This document shows positions 1-6,047 of a stretch of DNA of 6,900 bases, one piece after another. Each line of letters starts with the position of its first letter. Position 1 is the stretch's first letter. The translations under genes were made by a program, and so were the position numbers. Source of the stretch: Alphaproteobacteria bacterium (GTDB lineage Bacteria; Pseudomonadota; Alphaproteobacteria; ATCC43930; CGMCC-115725); the NCBI GenBank assembly GCA_030039775.1, contig JASHUX010000476.1, positions 1-6,900 of the forward strand. The letters run 5' to 3'. The notes beneath the pieces are model-generated. The model was not told the DNA's origin. It did not search any database and was given only the letters and a program-made list of their open reading frames with translations.

Positions 1-339
1 TGGGAACGCGCGAGTCCGTCCGCCGTCAAGGTCGCGGCGTCGTTTGCCGCCGGCTCGCGCCTCGGCCGTTGCCTTTATTTCAGTCGCAACCTCGTCCCGT
101 CGGGCGACGGGCCGCACTATCACCATATCGGCATTTACGCCTTCCGCCGCGCCGCGCTCGACCGCTTTGTCGCGCTGCCGCCATCGCCGCTGGAGCGTCG
201 CGAGAAGCTGGAGCAGCTGCGCGCGCTCGAAACCGGCATGCGAATCGACGTGGCCCTAGTCGATACGGTGCCGATGGGAGTGGATACGCCGGAGGATTTG
301 CAGCGCGCCCGCTTTTTGCTACGTCCGAAAAAGTCATGA
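1..339 (+). CDS. kdsB: 3-deoxy-manno-octulosonate cytidylyltransferase (CMP-Kdo synthetase), C-terminal part
   Basis: Frame 1 is open from the window edge to TGA at 337-339 and gives the last 112 residues of a protein of about 250; the start lies outside the window. KdsB is a cytoplasmic enzyme that activates Kdo with CTP to CMP-Kdo, the donor for the inner core of lipopolysaccharide. The visible part carries the family's C-terminal signatures: YFSRN followed by [19 protein letters not shown], then [19 protein letters not shown], then a terminal [17 protein letters not shown]. These include the HHIGIYA strand and the GVDTPEDL motif near the end of the fold. The TGA stop overlaps the ATG of pheA (ATGA, 336-339), which points to translational coupling in one operon. 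Family identity is clear; only the N-terminal CTP-binding half cannot be checked. Confidence 0.95.
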   Translation, partial: WERASPSAVKVAASFAAGSRLGRCLYFSRNLVPSGDGPHYHHIGIYAFRRAALDRFVALPPSPLERREKLEQLRALETGMRIDVALVDTVPMGVDTPEDLQRARFLLRPKKS

Positions 340-1211
340 GCAAGAAATCCGATCCCGCCAACACCATCGCCTTTCAAGGCGCGCCCGGTGCCTATTCCGA
401 TCTCGCCTGCCGCCAGGTATTTCCGCGCATGGCGACGCTGCCTTGCGCCGATTTCGAAGGCGCGATCGCGGCGGTGCGGCGGAATCGGGCACGGCTCGTC
501 ATGCTGCCGGTCGAGAACTCGGTCGCGGGCCGCGTGGCCGACATTCATACGCTACTTCCTGGCTCAAATCTTCATATCGTCGGCGAACATTTTCAGCGCG
601 TCGAACATCATCTCCTGGCGCCCAAGGGCGCGACGCTGCGAGGATTGAAGACGGTCTATTCGCATGTCCATGCGATCGGTCAGTGCCGCCGTTTGATCCG
701 CGCGCTCGGCGTGAAGGCCGTGGTCGCAGCCGATACCGCCGGTTCCGCCGCCGAGGTCGCGGCCCGCGGCGACAAAACCGCGGCCGCGATCGCATCGGAA
801 CTCGCCGGCAAAATATATGGTCTCGTATCGCTCAAGAAGAACATCGAAGACGCCGAGCACAACACGACGCGCTTTCTCATCATGGCACGCGAACCCAAAT
901 GGCCGAAGCGGGGTGCCGGCCTTACCGTTACGACCTTCGTCTTCGCGGTGCGCAACGTTCCGGCGGCGCTTTACAAGGCGCTCGGGGGCTTCGCCACCAA
1001 CGGCATCAACATGACCAAGCTTGAGAGCTACATGGTCGGCGGCCAGTTCACCGCAACGCAGTTTTATGCCGACGTCGAGGGCCATCCCGAGGATCGGCCG
1101 CTTAAGCTTGCGCTCGAGGAGCTGGGCTTCTTCACCCGAGAGTTGACGATTCTCGGCGTCTACCCGGGTCACCCGTTCCGCCGCGAAGTGACCCGGGGCG
1201 AGGGAGACTGA
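336..1211 (+). CDS. pheA: Prephenate dehydratase with C-terminal ACT domain
   Basis: A 291-aa monofunctional prephenate dehydratase, of normal family length and without a chorismate mutase domain. It decarboxylates and dehydrates prephenate to phenylpyruvate in phenylalanine synthesis. The catalytic domain starts with [12 protein letters not shown] (about 11-22), continues with [11 protein letters not shown] (57-67), [10 protein letters not shown] (108-117) and [10 protein letters not shown] (133-142), and ends with the family's TRF catalytic triplet at 178-180. The ACT domain (about 197-275) binds phenylalanine for feedback inhibition. Its motif reads MTKLESYM (226-233) where many bacteria have ESRP, as I recall from other alphaproteobacterial homologues. 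I chose the ATG at 336, which overlaps the kdsB stop. The frame stays open further upstream to 69, but that part is the kdsB region read out of frame. No strong SD is visible, in keeping with coupling to kdsB. Confidence 0.96.
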   Translation: MSKKSDPANTIAFQGAPGAYSDLACRQVFPRMATLPCADFEGAIAAVRRNRARLVMLPVENSVAGRVADIHTLLPGSNLHIVGEHFQRVEHHLLAPKGATLRGLKTVYSHVHAIGQCRRLIRALGVKAVVAADTAGSAAEVAARGDKTAAAIASELAGKIYGLVSLKKNIEDAEHNTTRFLIMAREPKWPKRGAGLTVTTFVFAVRNVPAALYKALGGFATNGINMTKLESYMVGGQFTATQFYADVEGHPEDRPLKLALEELGFFTRELTILGVYPGHPFRREVTRGEGD

Positions 1212-1212
1212 A

Positions 1213-1980
1213 ATGCCGGACCAGGATCAGGACGCGCTGGTGGTGGCGCAATTCGGACCGCGCGCCGCCGCTTATGTCACCAGCGCCGTGCACAGCCAGG
1301 GCGAGGATTTGAAGCAACTGGCGGCGATGATGAAGGGCCGCCGCGAGGCGCGGGTCCTCGATCTTGGCTGCGGCGGCGGCCACGCCTCATTCGCCGTGGC
1401 ACCGCAGGTAAAGGAGGTCATCGCTTACGATCTTTCCCGCGACATGATCGACGCGGTCGCAGCCGAGGCCGGGCGTCGCGGTCTTAGCAATGTCGCCACA
1501 CGGCAGGGCGCCGTCGAGCAGCTGCCGTTCGCCGACGGCGAATTCGATCTGGTAATGACGCGCTTCAGCATGCATCACTGGACCGATCTCCCGAAGGCAT
1601 TCCGGGAAGCGCGGCGCGTGGTCAACGTCGGCGGCCACGCGGTGTTCATCGATACGATGTCGCCAGGGAAGCCGGTGCTCGACACATTCCTGCAAGCCTT
1701 CGAGCTGTTCCGCGATCCGTCGCATGTCCGCAATTATTCCGAGGCGGAACTCCGCGCAGCGCTGGCGGCGGCAGGCTTCGCCGTTGATTCGGTTACGGTC
1801 CGGCGTATCCAAATCGCATTCGGCTCATGGATCGAACGCATGCGCACGCCGCCCGTACAAGCGGACGCGATCAGAGCGGTGCAGCGGCAAGTCTCGGATG
1901 AGGCGCGACGATACTTTGCCGTCGCCGACGACGGGTCGTTCGAAATGGATGCGATAACGATTGAGGGTGTGCCGGCCTAG
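1213..1980 (+). CDS. Class I SAM-dependent methyltransferase (UbiE/COQ5-like), substrate unknown
   Basis: A 255-aa soluble protein with the Rossmann-type methyltransferase core. Motif I, VLDLGCGGG, is at 48-56 and binds SAM. The acidic residue that contacts the ribose is in the YDLS segment (D73). PFADGEFDLV (105-114) and TRFSMHHW (116-123) are motifs of the Methyltransf_11/UbiE group. The N-terminal segment QFGPRAAAYVTSAVHSQGEDL resembles the FG...Y..S..H..G.DL cap of many small-molecule methyltransferases. The ATG lies one base after the pheA stop, with an AGGGAG ribosome site at 1201-1206, so this is the third gene of the kdsB-pheA operon. Whether it is a true UbiE is doubtful: the sequence resembles the general group and nothing in the context points to quinone synthesis. 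Its TAG stop shares bases with the stop of the convergent permease gene. Confidence 0.88.
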   Translation: MPDQDQDALVVAQFGPRAAAYVTSAVHSQGEDLKQLAAMMKGRREARVLDLGCGGGHASFAVAPQVKEVIAYDLSRDMIDAVAAEAGRRGLSNVATRQGAVEQLPFADGEFDLVMTRFSMHHWTDLPKAFREARRVVNVGGHAVFIDTMSPGKPVLDTFLQAFELFRDPSHVRNYSEAELRAALAAAGFAVDSVTVRRIQIAFGSWIERMRTPPVQADAIRAVQRQVSDEARRYFAVADDGSFEMDAITIEGVPA

Positions 1981-2948
1981 GTCGAGCCTTCGAGCAAATG
2001 GCCGATGGCGTTGAGCGGACCCACATGGTCGCAGACCACCTTGAAGGCGGCGAGCATCGGCACCGCCAATAGCGCGCCTGGCGTGCCCCACATCCAGAAC
2101 CAGAACACGATCGCGACGATGATCGCCACGGGATTGAGACTGAACCGGCGCGCCATCACGGTGGGCGTGATGAACTCGCCTTCCAGCAACACGAAGCACG
2201 TGTAAATGCCGACCGGCAGCACCATTCGCCAAGTGTCAAAGGTGAACAGGCCGGCCATGAAAAAGATGATGCCGGCACAAAGCGGTCCTAGGAATGGTAT
2301 GAAGTTGAAGCAGAACGCGATCGCGCCCCATAGGACCGGCGCCGGCATGCCGCAGAGATAAAAGGCCAGGCCGGTCAGAAAACCGAGCCCGGCATTGATA
2401 ATTGTAATTCGGAGCAGATAGCCCGAGATACTGTCTTCGATTTCGTTGACGATCTCGACCGCGCGCTTCTTGTCGCTAAGCCGCGGCATGATCTCGACCA
2501 GCCGGCGCTTGAACGTGTCGCCCGCGGCGAGCAAGAAGAACAGCAGGACGATCGTCGTACCGACACTGCGCAGCAGCGATTGCGTGTTCGAGGCAAGGAA
2601 GCCGCCGATCCCCGGCCCGGCGACAGTGACCGTCTGCGTCGTCGCGGACGGCGCGACGAAGATGTGCTCGACTTGATGCGCCGTACTCTGGAGGATTTGC
2701 AGCGGGCGCTTGATGAACTGAATCCGATTTTGGATTTGGCCGTAGCTCCCGGGAATTTTCCCGATCCAATCCACGGCGGGTCCGCCGATCGCGGAACCCA
2801 GCCCGCCCAGCGCGCCAAGCAACACCAGCATCACGATCAGCACCGCGACGAGCCGTGGTACACCATGTCGGATCAAGAAACTCAGCGGCAATTGCAAGAA
2901 CAAGCGCAACAGCATTGCCAGCAATAACGGGACGAAAACCGCGCGCAA
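1977..2948 (-). CDS. AI-2E/PerM family membrane protein, main part of a frameshifted gene
   Basis: This frame gives 323 residues (TTG at 2948 to TAG at 1977-1979) of an AI-2E/PerM family protein, a polytopic inner-membrane group linked to small-molecule or ion export. After two N-terminal hydrophobic segments comes the variable, poorly hydrophobic middle domain (about 65-125). A helix around VGTTIVLLFFLLAAGDTFKR follows, then the conserved C-terminal half with FNFIPFLGPL, GEFITPTVMARR, and FWFWMWGTPGALLAVPMLA. That last stretch is the family's hallmark ending. The TTG is unlikely to be the true start: it has no SD, and the family normally has another hydrophobic segment before it. That segment is encoded just upstream in another frame (2941-3087). 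Joining the two with 2 extra nt gives a normal protein of about 370 aa. The specific substrate cannot be inferred. Confidence 0.85.
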   Translation of the reverse strand: MRAVFVPLLLAMLLRLFLQLPLSFLIRHGVPRLVAVLIVMLVLLGALGGLGSAIGGPAVDWIGKIPGSYGQIQNRIQFIKRPLQILQSTAHQVEHIFVAPSATTQTVTVAGPGIGGFLASNTQSLLRSVGTTIVLLFFLLAAGDTFKRRLVEIMPRLSDKKRAVEIVNEIEDSISGYLLRITIINAGLGFLTGLAFYLCGMPAPVLWGAIAFCFNFIPFLGPLCAGIIFFMAGLFTFDTWRMVLPVGIYTCFVLLEGEFITPTVMARRFSLNPVAIIVAIVFWFWMWGTPGALLAVPMLAAFKVVCDHVGPLNAIGHLLEGST

Positions 2949-3087
2949 AGTAGAGCGTGTAGAAGGCGAGCAACGCCAATATCCCCGTCAGGACGACGTT
3001 GCGAAATTCCGTCGGCAGCTCGATTTCCGGCCGAGGCGGCTCCCGTGGTAACGCGGGAGGTTGCGGCTCGATGTCGATTCTGGCCAT
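2941..3087 (-). pseudogene. N-terminal fragment of the AI-2E/PerM family gene, separated by a frameshift
   Basis: From the ATG at 3085-3087 this frame encodes 49 residues that fit the start of an AI-2E/PerM protein. There is a Pro/Glu-rich cytoplasmic leader (about 1-27), then a first membrane segment, VVLTGILALLAFYTLYFAR (31-49). Past 2941 the frame turns into a non-hydrophobic sequence, while the -1-type neighbouring frame continues with AVFVPLLLAMLLRL, as expected for the family. The natural junction would read LYFAR-AVFVP. The sequence at the junction is a GCGCGC tract (2941-2946, either strand); one more GC unit would restore the frame. This could be a real 2-nt deletion or a sequence error. 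An in-frame TGA lies upstream of the ATG, so the start is well bounded. No good SD is seen. Confidence 0.75.
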
Positions 3088-3215
3088 GCCTAGTGCCGAC
3101 CGCCTTCATAGGTTGGAGCTGTTCGCCCGCCGCTGGTTAATCGCCCGGAATCGGTGTGCCGGACTTAGGACCGGATTGCGGACTTCTTGTGGTGTGATTG
3201 TGATGAATGCGCGAT

Positions 3216-3243
3216 TTCCCCCGCGGTGCGGCGGAGCGGGGAA
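3216..3243. repeat. Inverted repeat between the divergent AI-2E/PerM and PRC-barrel genes
   Basis: TTCCCCCGC at 3216-3224 can pair with GCGGGGAA at 3236-3243, leaving one bulged C and an 11-base G-rich loop. It sits in the 244-bp gap (3088-3331) between two divergent genes. It is followed by no T-run in either direction, so it is not an obvious intrinsic terminator. It could be an operator, an mRNA leader hairpin of the PRC-barrel gene, or a remnant of a dispersed palindromic element. I found no convincing sigma70-type or EcfG-type (GGAAC-N16/17-CGTT) promoter in this gap. Confidence 0.4.
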
Positions 3244-3316
3244 TGGCAAGCGGGCGCGACGTGTTCCCCTTCTACGTTTCGCGTGACGGCGGATGCTGTC
3301 GCCAATCTGCAGAACG

Positions 3317-3325
3317 AAGGAGGAG
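3317..3325 (+). promoter_or_regulatory. Strong Shine-Dalgarno site of the PRC-barrel gene
   Basis: AAGGAGGAG lies 6 bases before the ATG at 3332. It decides the start: an upstream in-frame ATG at 3293 would place this site inside the coding sequence and put 13 charged or polar residues in front of a clean signal peptide. Confidence 0.85.
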
Positions 3326-3331
3326 CCCGAT

Positions 3332-3871
3332 ATGCGCACATCATCCGTCAAACTCGCCGCACTCGCCTTGACGGCGGCAACATTCACGTTGCCTGCGTTC
3401 GCACAGACGAACCCGCCATCGCCTGGCGGCACACCGCCCGCGTCGATGTCGCCCAGCGGCACGCCGTCGGGCTTGACCGCGACCCCGAAAATGACTCCGC
3501 CGCCGGCCGACGTGCAGAGGAGAGACACGGCGAAAACGCAGAGCGACGCGGCGATGAAGAACAGCACCGCGGCAAATCCCGACGCCGGGATGATGGGAAA
3601 ACGCGCCAGCAAGATCATCGGCATGAGCGTGGTCAACGATAAGGATGAGACGATCGGCAAAGTCGACGACATCTTGATCGGTCCCGACAACAAGGCGACC
3701 GCGGCGGTGATCTCGGTCGGCGGTTTCCTCGGCATCGGTTCCAAGTGGGTCGCGGTGCCGTTCGAACAATTGAAGCCAGCGTCTAACGACAGCAGGTCGT
3801 TGACGATACCGAACGCCAGCAAGGAGCAGCTGAATTCGATGCCGGAATTCAAATACGGCAACGGCGCCTGA
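3332..3871 (+). CDS. Secreted PRC-barrel domain protein
   Basis: A 179-aa exported protein. Residues 1-24 form a Sec signal peptide: a basic start (MRTSSVK), a hydrophobic core, and an AFA-Q cleavage site after residue 24. A low-complexity linker rich in Pro, Ser, Thr and Gly follows (about 26-60), then a polar stretch to about 88. The PRC-barrel domain covers about 89-173: RASKIIGMSVVNDKDETIGK, VDDILIGPDNKATAAVISVG, GFLGIGSKWVAVPFEQLK. This is the usual small beta-barrel of the photosynthetic-reaction-centre H subunit/RimM superfamily. Secreted single-domain versions are common in alphaproteobacteria, often alongside stress-response genes, and their molecular role is not settled. The likely site is the periplasm. 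It has its own strong ribosome site and no close neighbour on the same strand upstream, so it is probably transcribed alone or together with the small peptide gene at 4032. Confidence 0.9.
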   Translation: MRTSSVKLAALALTAATFTLPAFAQTNPPSPGGTPPASMSPSGTPSGLTATPKMTPPPADVQRRDTAKTQSDAAMKNSTAANPDAGMMGKRASKIIGMSVVNDKDETIGKVDDILIGPDNKATAAVISVGGFLGIGSKWVAVPFEQLKPASNDSRSLTIPNASKEQLNSMPEFKYGNGA

Positions 3872-3942
3872 GCGGCGTTTGCCATTACGTAGCGAATGGA
3901 GGCAGCCCGCGAAGCAATCGACAAAGCGACCGGCAAGTAGGA

Positions 3943-3991
3943 GAGGCGGCGAGGTGGGCGGCGTTCAGGTCGAACCCGCCCGCTTCGCCTC
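3943..3991 (+). repeat. Imperfect inverted repeat downstream of the PRC-barrel gene
   Basis: GAGGCG (3943-3948) and GGGCGG (3956-3961) pair in order with CCGCCC (3976-3981) and CGCCTC (3986-3991). The result is a two-part GC-rich stem with an internal loop and a 14-base apical loop. It lies 71 bases after the PRC-barrel stop and 40 bases before the small peptide start. No T-run follows, so it may be an mRNA 3'-end stabiliser or a partial terminator rather than a classical terminator. The rest of the 160-bp gap (3872-4031) shows nothing I can name. Confidence 0.45.
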
Positions 3992-4031
3992 CGTCTCAAG
4001 GGATAAGGCGACAAGCGAAGGGGTCTGAGCG

Positions 4032-4106
4032 ATGAAATACGCACTGCTATGGTTGTTGGGCGTCCCGATCCCGGTGCTCATCATTCTTTATTTCGTGCTG
4101 CATTGA
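4032..4106 (+). CDS. Small single-pass membrane peptide, 24 aa, function unknown
   Basis: ATG at 4032 to TGA at 4104-4106 gives MKYALLWLLGVPIPVLIILY followed by FVLH. Apart from the first Lys and the last His it is almost wholly hydrophobic, so it would form one membrane helix, with a GVPIP kink in the middle. A good ribosome site, GAAGGGG at 4017-4023, sits 8 bases before the ATG. Lys at the start and a helix-length hydrophobic run argue for a real membrane miniprotein rather than a chance frame. The sequence type looks familiar from unannotated small ORFs in proteobacteria, but I cannot name a family. It ends 5 bases before the stop of convergent chpT. It may share a transcript with the PRC-barrel gene 160 bp upstream, although a hairpin lies between. 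No function can be inferred. Confidence 0.65.
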   Translation: MKYALLWLLGVPIPVLIILYFVLH

Positions 4107-4111
4107 CCGGG

Positions 4112-4735
4112 TCAGACCGGCGTCAACTCGATCCGTAACCGCCGCGGTTCGGGCCGCGGCTGGGCGATCTTCAGATTGAGGTCGGCGGCGAAGAGTTGGC
4201 AGAGATGCGCATGGACGCCGCGCGCCGTCAGGTTTTCGATCGGCATATCGCTGCGCAAGCCGGCCTGCGCCTCGGGCGTGAGCCGAACCGTGTCGCCGTC
4301 GGCCTCGACCACCATGCCGCCGCCGGCGCCGTTGCCGCGCACGCTGACCGTGCCGCCGCGCGGCAGCGCTTCGGCCGCCAGGACGACCAGCACACAGGCG
4401 AGGCGCTGCCAGGCCATCGCGCGCGCCGGCTCGTCGGCGGGCCAATCGCAACGCACGTTGCCGGCCTCGAAATATTTCTGCGCCAATTCGCGGCCGATCT
4501 GCGGCGAGGCGCCTTCGCCCGGCAGCGAGCCATAGGCAAAGCGATAGAATTGCAAGCGGCGCGAGACGGTGCGGGCGCTGGTGGCGACCAGGCGGACGGC
4601 GTCGGCGGCGAAATCGGGGTCTTCCTCGCTCATCAGCTCGACCCCGTTGACCACCGCCGAGACCGGCCCGGCCAATTCGTGACACAACCGCGCGCTCAAC
4701 AGCTCCATCACGCGCATATCGAGACTGATGCCCAT
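4112..4735 (-). CDS. chpT: Histidine phosphotransferase ChpT (HPTransfase/DUF2328 family)
   Basis: A 207-aa cytoplasmic protein of the ChpT family. In Caulobacter ChpT takes phosphate from the hybrid kinase CckA and passes it to CtrA and CpdR, so controlling the cell cycle and, in many alphaproteobacteria, motility. The N-terminal helical-hairpin domain starts MELLSARLCHELAGPVSAVV; His19 in LCHELAGP is the likely phospho-acceptor, followed by the family's NGVELMSEE segment. The C-terminal part (about 85-205) should be the degenerate GHKL/Bergerat-like domain that has lost ATP binding: LACVLVVLAAEALPRGGTVS, then GMVVEADGD and LTARGVHAHLCQLFAADLNL. An AGGAG ribosome site (4741-4745) lies 5 bases before the ATG. 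The gene is divergent from moaA and stands alone on its strand here. CckA and CtrA lie outside the window, and no TTAA-N7-TTAA CtrA box is seen upstream. Confidence 0.88.
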   Translation of the reverse strand: MGISLDMRVMELLSARLCHELAGPVSAVVNGVELMSEEDPDFAADAVRLVATSARTVSRRLQFYRFAYGSLPGEGASPQIGRELAQKYFEAGNVRCDWPADEPARAMAWQRLACVLVVLAAEALPRGGTVSVRGNGAGGGMVVEADGDTVRLTPEAQAGLRSDMPIENLTARGVHAHLCQLFAADLNLKIAQPRPEPRRLRIELTPV

Positions 4736-4943
4736 AGCGGCTCCTAAAACTCCCGCGCGCTATTATTGCCGCGTCCGTCTCACCTCGCACCCGGAAACAT
4801 GATGAGCGACCTCGAAGCCGATAACCGTGGCGGGTCGATAGGCACCACCGTATATAGCGGTTGATCCTTGGCCCGCCCACCGTCGCCATGGTAAGCGTTG
4901 GATTCTCGAAAACATAACGCCGCGCCCCCATATACAACGCATC
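4736..4943. other. Divergent intergenic region chpT-moaA
   Basis: These 208 bp must hold promoters for both genes. TATATA at 4851-4856 is AT-rich and could be a -10 element for either strand, but I find no good -35 partner at 16-18 bases on either side. TATACA at 4931-4936 ends 7 bases before the moaA ATG. No Shine-Dalgarno sequence precedes moaA. I see no tRNA, and no match to a Moco riboswitch that I can defend. Confidence 0.5.
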
Positions 4944-5936
4944 ATGCTCGATCCGTTCGGCCGTTCCATAAGTTATCTGCGCGTGTCGGTGACCGACCGC
5001 TGCGATTTCCGCTGCGTCTATTGCATGTCGGAAGACATGACGTTTCTCCCGAAGGCGGAGATCCTGACGCTGGAGGAACTGGACCGGCTCGCGGGCGCGT
5101 TCATCCGGCTCGGCGTGAAAAAGCTGCGCTTGACCGGCGGCGAGCCGCTGGTGCGGCGCAACATCATGCATTTGTTTCAGTCGCTCGGGCGACATTTGAC
5201 GACCGGCGCGCTCGAGGAATTGACGCTCACGACCAACGGCAGCCAGCTCGCGCGCTACGCCGCGGCGCTGAAGGACGCCGGCGTCAAGCGCATCAACGTG
5301 TCGCTCGACACGCTCGACGCCGCCAAGTTCAAGGCGATCACGCGCTGGGGCCGGTTCGAGCAGGTCATGTCCGGCATCGAGGCGGCGAAGGCCGTGGGCC
5401 TTCAGGTCAAGCTCAACGCGGTCGCACTCAAAGGCGTCAACGACGACGAGTTCGACCGCATGATCGCCTGGTGCGGCGAAGATGGGTTCGATCTGACGCT
5501 GATCGAGGTCATGCCGATGGGCGAAGTCGGCGCGGGCGCGCGCGTCGATCAATATCTGCCGCTGTCGATGGTGCGGTCGGAGCTTAGGAAGCGCTGGACC
5601 CTCAACGAGAGCGATTACAAGACCGGCGGCCCGGCGCGCTACTACACCGTGAGCGAGACCGGCGGCCGGCTCGGCTTCATCACGCCGATGACGCATAATT
5701 TCTGCGAGAGCTGCAACCGCGTCCGCCTGACCTGCACCGGCACGCTTTATATGTGCCTGGGGCAAGAGGACGCCGCCGATTTGCGCGCGCCGCTCCGCGC
5801 CTCCGAAAGCGACGCGCCGGTCGAGGCTGCGATCCGCGCCGCCATCGACCGCAAGCCCAAGGGGCATGACTTCATCATCGACCGCCGCCACGACCGGCCG
5901 TCGGTGCCGCGCCATATGAGTGTGACGGGCGGCTGA
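4944..5936 (+). CDS. moaA: GTP 3',8-cyclase MoaA (molybdenum cofactor biosynthesis)
   Basis: A 330-aa radical-SAM enzyme of the usual length. MoaA converts GTP to 3',8-cyclo-7,8-dihydro-GTP, which MoaC turns into cyclic pyranopterin monophosphate, the first Moco intermediate. After the family start [20 protein letters not shown], the radical-SAM cluster motif CxxxCxxC is C20, C24, C27. The SAM-contact motif TGGEP is at 64-68. [12 protein letters not shown] and [13 protein letters not shown] are conserved barrel strands. The second cluster, which binds GTP, has the CX2CX13C pattern at C254, C257 and C271. The protein ends in the RHMSVTGG tail, whose GG is needed for activity in the family. All key residues are present. 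The start has no SD site; the conserved N-terminus supports ATG 4944. moaC and other Moco genes are not in the window. Confidence 0.97.
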   Translation: MLDPFGRSISYLRVSVTDRCDFRCVYCMSEDMTFLPKAEILTLEELDRLAGAFIRLGVKKLRLTGGEPLVRRNIMHLFQSLGRHLTTGALEELTLTTNGSQLARYAAALKDAGVKRINVSLDTLDAAKFKAITRWGRFEQVMSGIEAAKAVGLQVKLNAVALKGVNDDEFDRMIAWCGEDGFDLTLIEVMPMGEVGAGARVDQYLPLSMVRSELRKRWTLNESDYKTGGPARYYTVSETGGRLGFITPMTHNFCESCNRVRLTCTGTLYMCLGQEDAADLRAPLRASESDAPVEAAIRAAIDRKPKGHDFIIDRRHDRPSVPRHMSVTGG

Positions 5937-5950
5937 GCCTCACGCGTTCG

Positions 5951-5974
5951 TCCCGGTCCTTCGGATCAATGGGA
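5951..5974 (+). terminator. Hairpin just after moaA, possible weak terminator or leader element
   Basis: TCCCGGTCC (5951-5959) pairs with GGATC (5963-5967) and GGGA (5971-5974), with a TTC loop and an AAT bulge: 9 base pairs including one G-U in RNA. It begins 14 bases after the moaA stop. No T-run follows, so true intrinsic termination is uncertain. It may instead be the first element of the leader of the downstream Ni/Co permease gene. Confidence 0.4.
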
Positions 5975-5981
5975 ATGACTC

Positions 5982-6047
5982 GCTATCCCGCCAAGGGCAT
6001 AGTCCCGGTGCATTTGCCGTAGCTCATATTTGGCGCGGGGGGATAGC
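5982..6047 (+). promoter_or_regulatory. Candidate regulatory leader of the Ni/Co permease: inverted repeat covering the ribosome site
   Basis: GCTATCCC (5982-5989) is a perfect 8-bp inverted repeat of GGGATAGC (6040-6047), which ends two bases before the permease ATG. The second arm includes the end of a G6 tract (6037-6042), the only plausible Shine-Dalgarno sequence of the gene. In RNA the stem would therefore hide the ribosome site. On DNA, a G6 run flanked by GGC and GCC recalls the C/G-tract operators of RcnR/DmeR/CsoR-type metal sensors. Both readings are inference; the repeat itself is plain in the sequence. Confidence 0.45.

Noticed and set aside
69..335. Upstream extension of the pheA frame
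   Set aside because: This region encodes the KdsB C-terminus in frame 1 with clear family motifs; the pheA frame there is Arg/Ala-rich noise.
3203..3286. A 27-codon plus-strand ORF in the gap before the PRC-barrel gene
   Set aside because: No ribosome site, an Arg/Gly/Pro-rich chance-like sequence, and it runs through the palindrome at 3216-3243.
3293..3331. Upstream ATG as start of the PRC-barrel protein
   Set aside because: It would add 13 residues in front of a clean signal peptide and put the AAGGAGGAG site inside the gene.
3896..3940. A 14-codon plus-strand ORF after the PRC-barrel gene
   Set aside because: Too short, with no ribosome site or hydrophobic pattern to support it, unlike the ORF at 4032.
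3106..4044. A 312-codon open frame on the minus strand opposite the PRC-barrel gene
   Set aside because: The plus-strand gene has a signal peptide, a PRC-barrel domain and a strong ribosome site. The antisense translation contains some hydrophobic stretches but no recognisable fold or ribosome site.
4763..4969. A 68-codon minus-strand ORF in the chpT-moaA gap
   Set aside because: It overlaps the moaA start, has no recognisable domain, and its composition looks like chance translation of a control region.
4047..5915. A 622-codon open frame on the minus strand, antisense to moaA and overlapping chpT in another frame
   Set aside because: The translation is rich in Arg, Ala, His and Asp with no domain pattern, and it lies across two genes with full family motifs. 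It is the usual open shadow of high-GC codon use.
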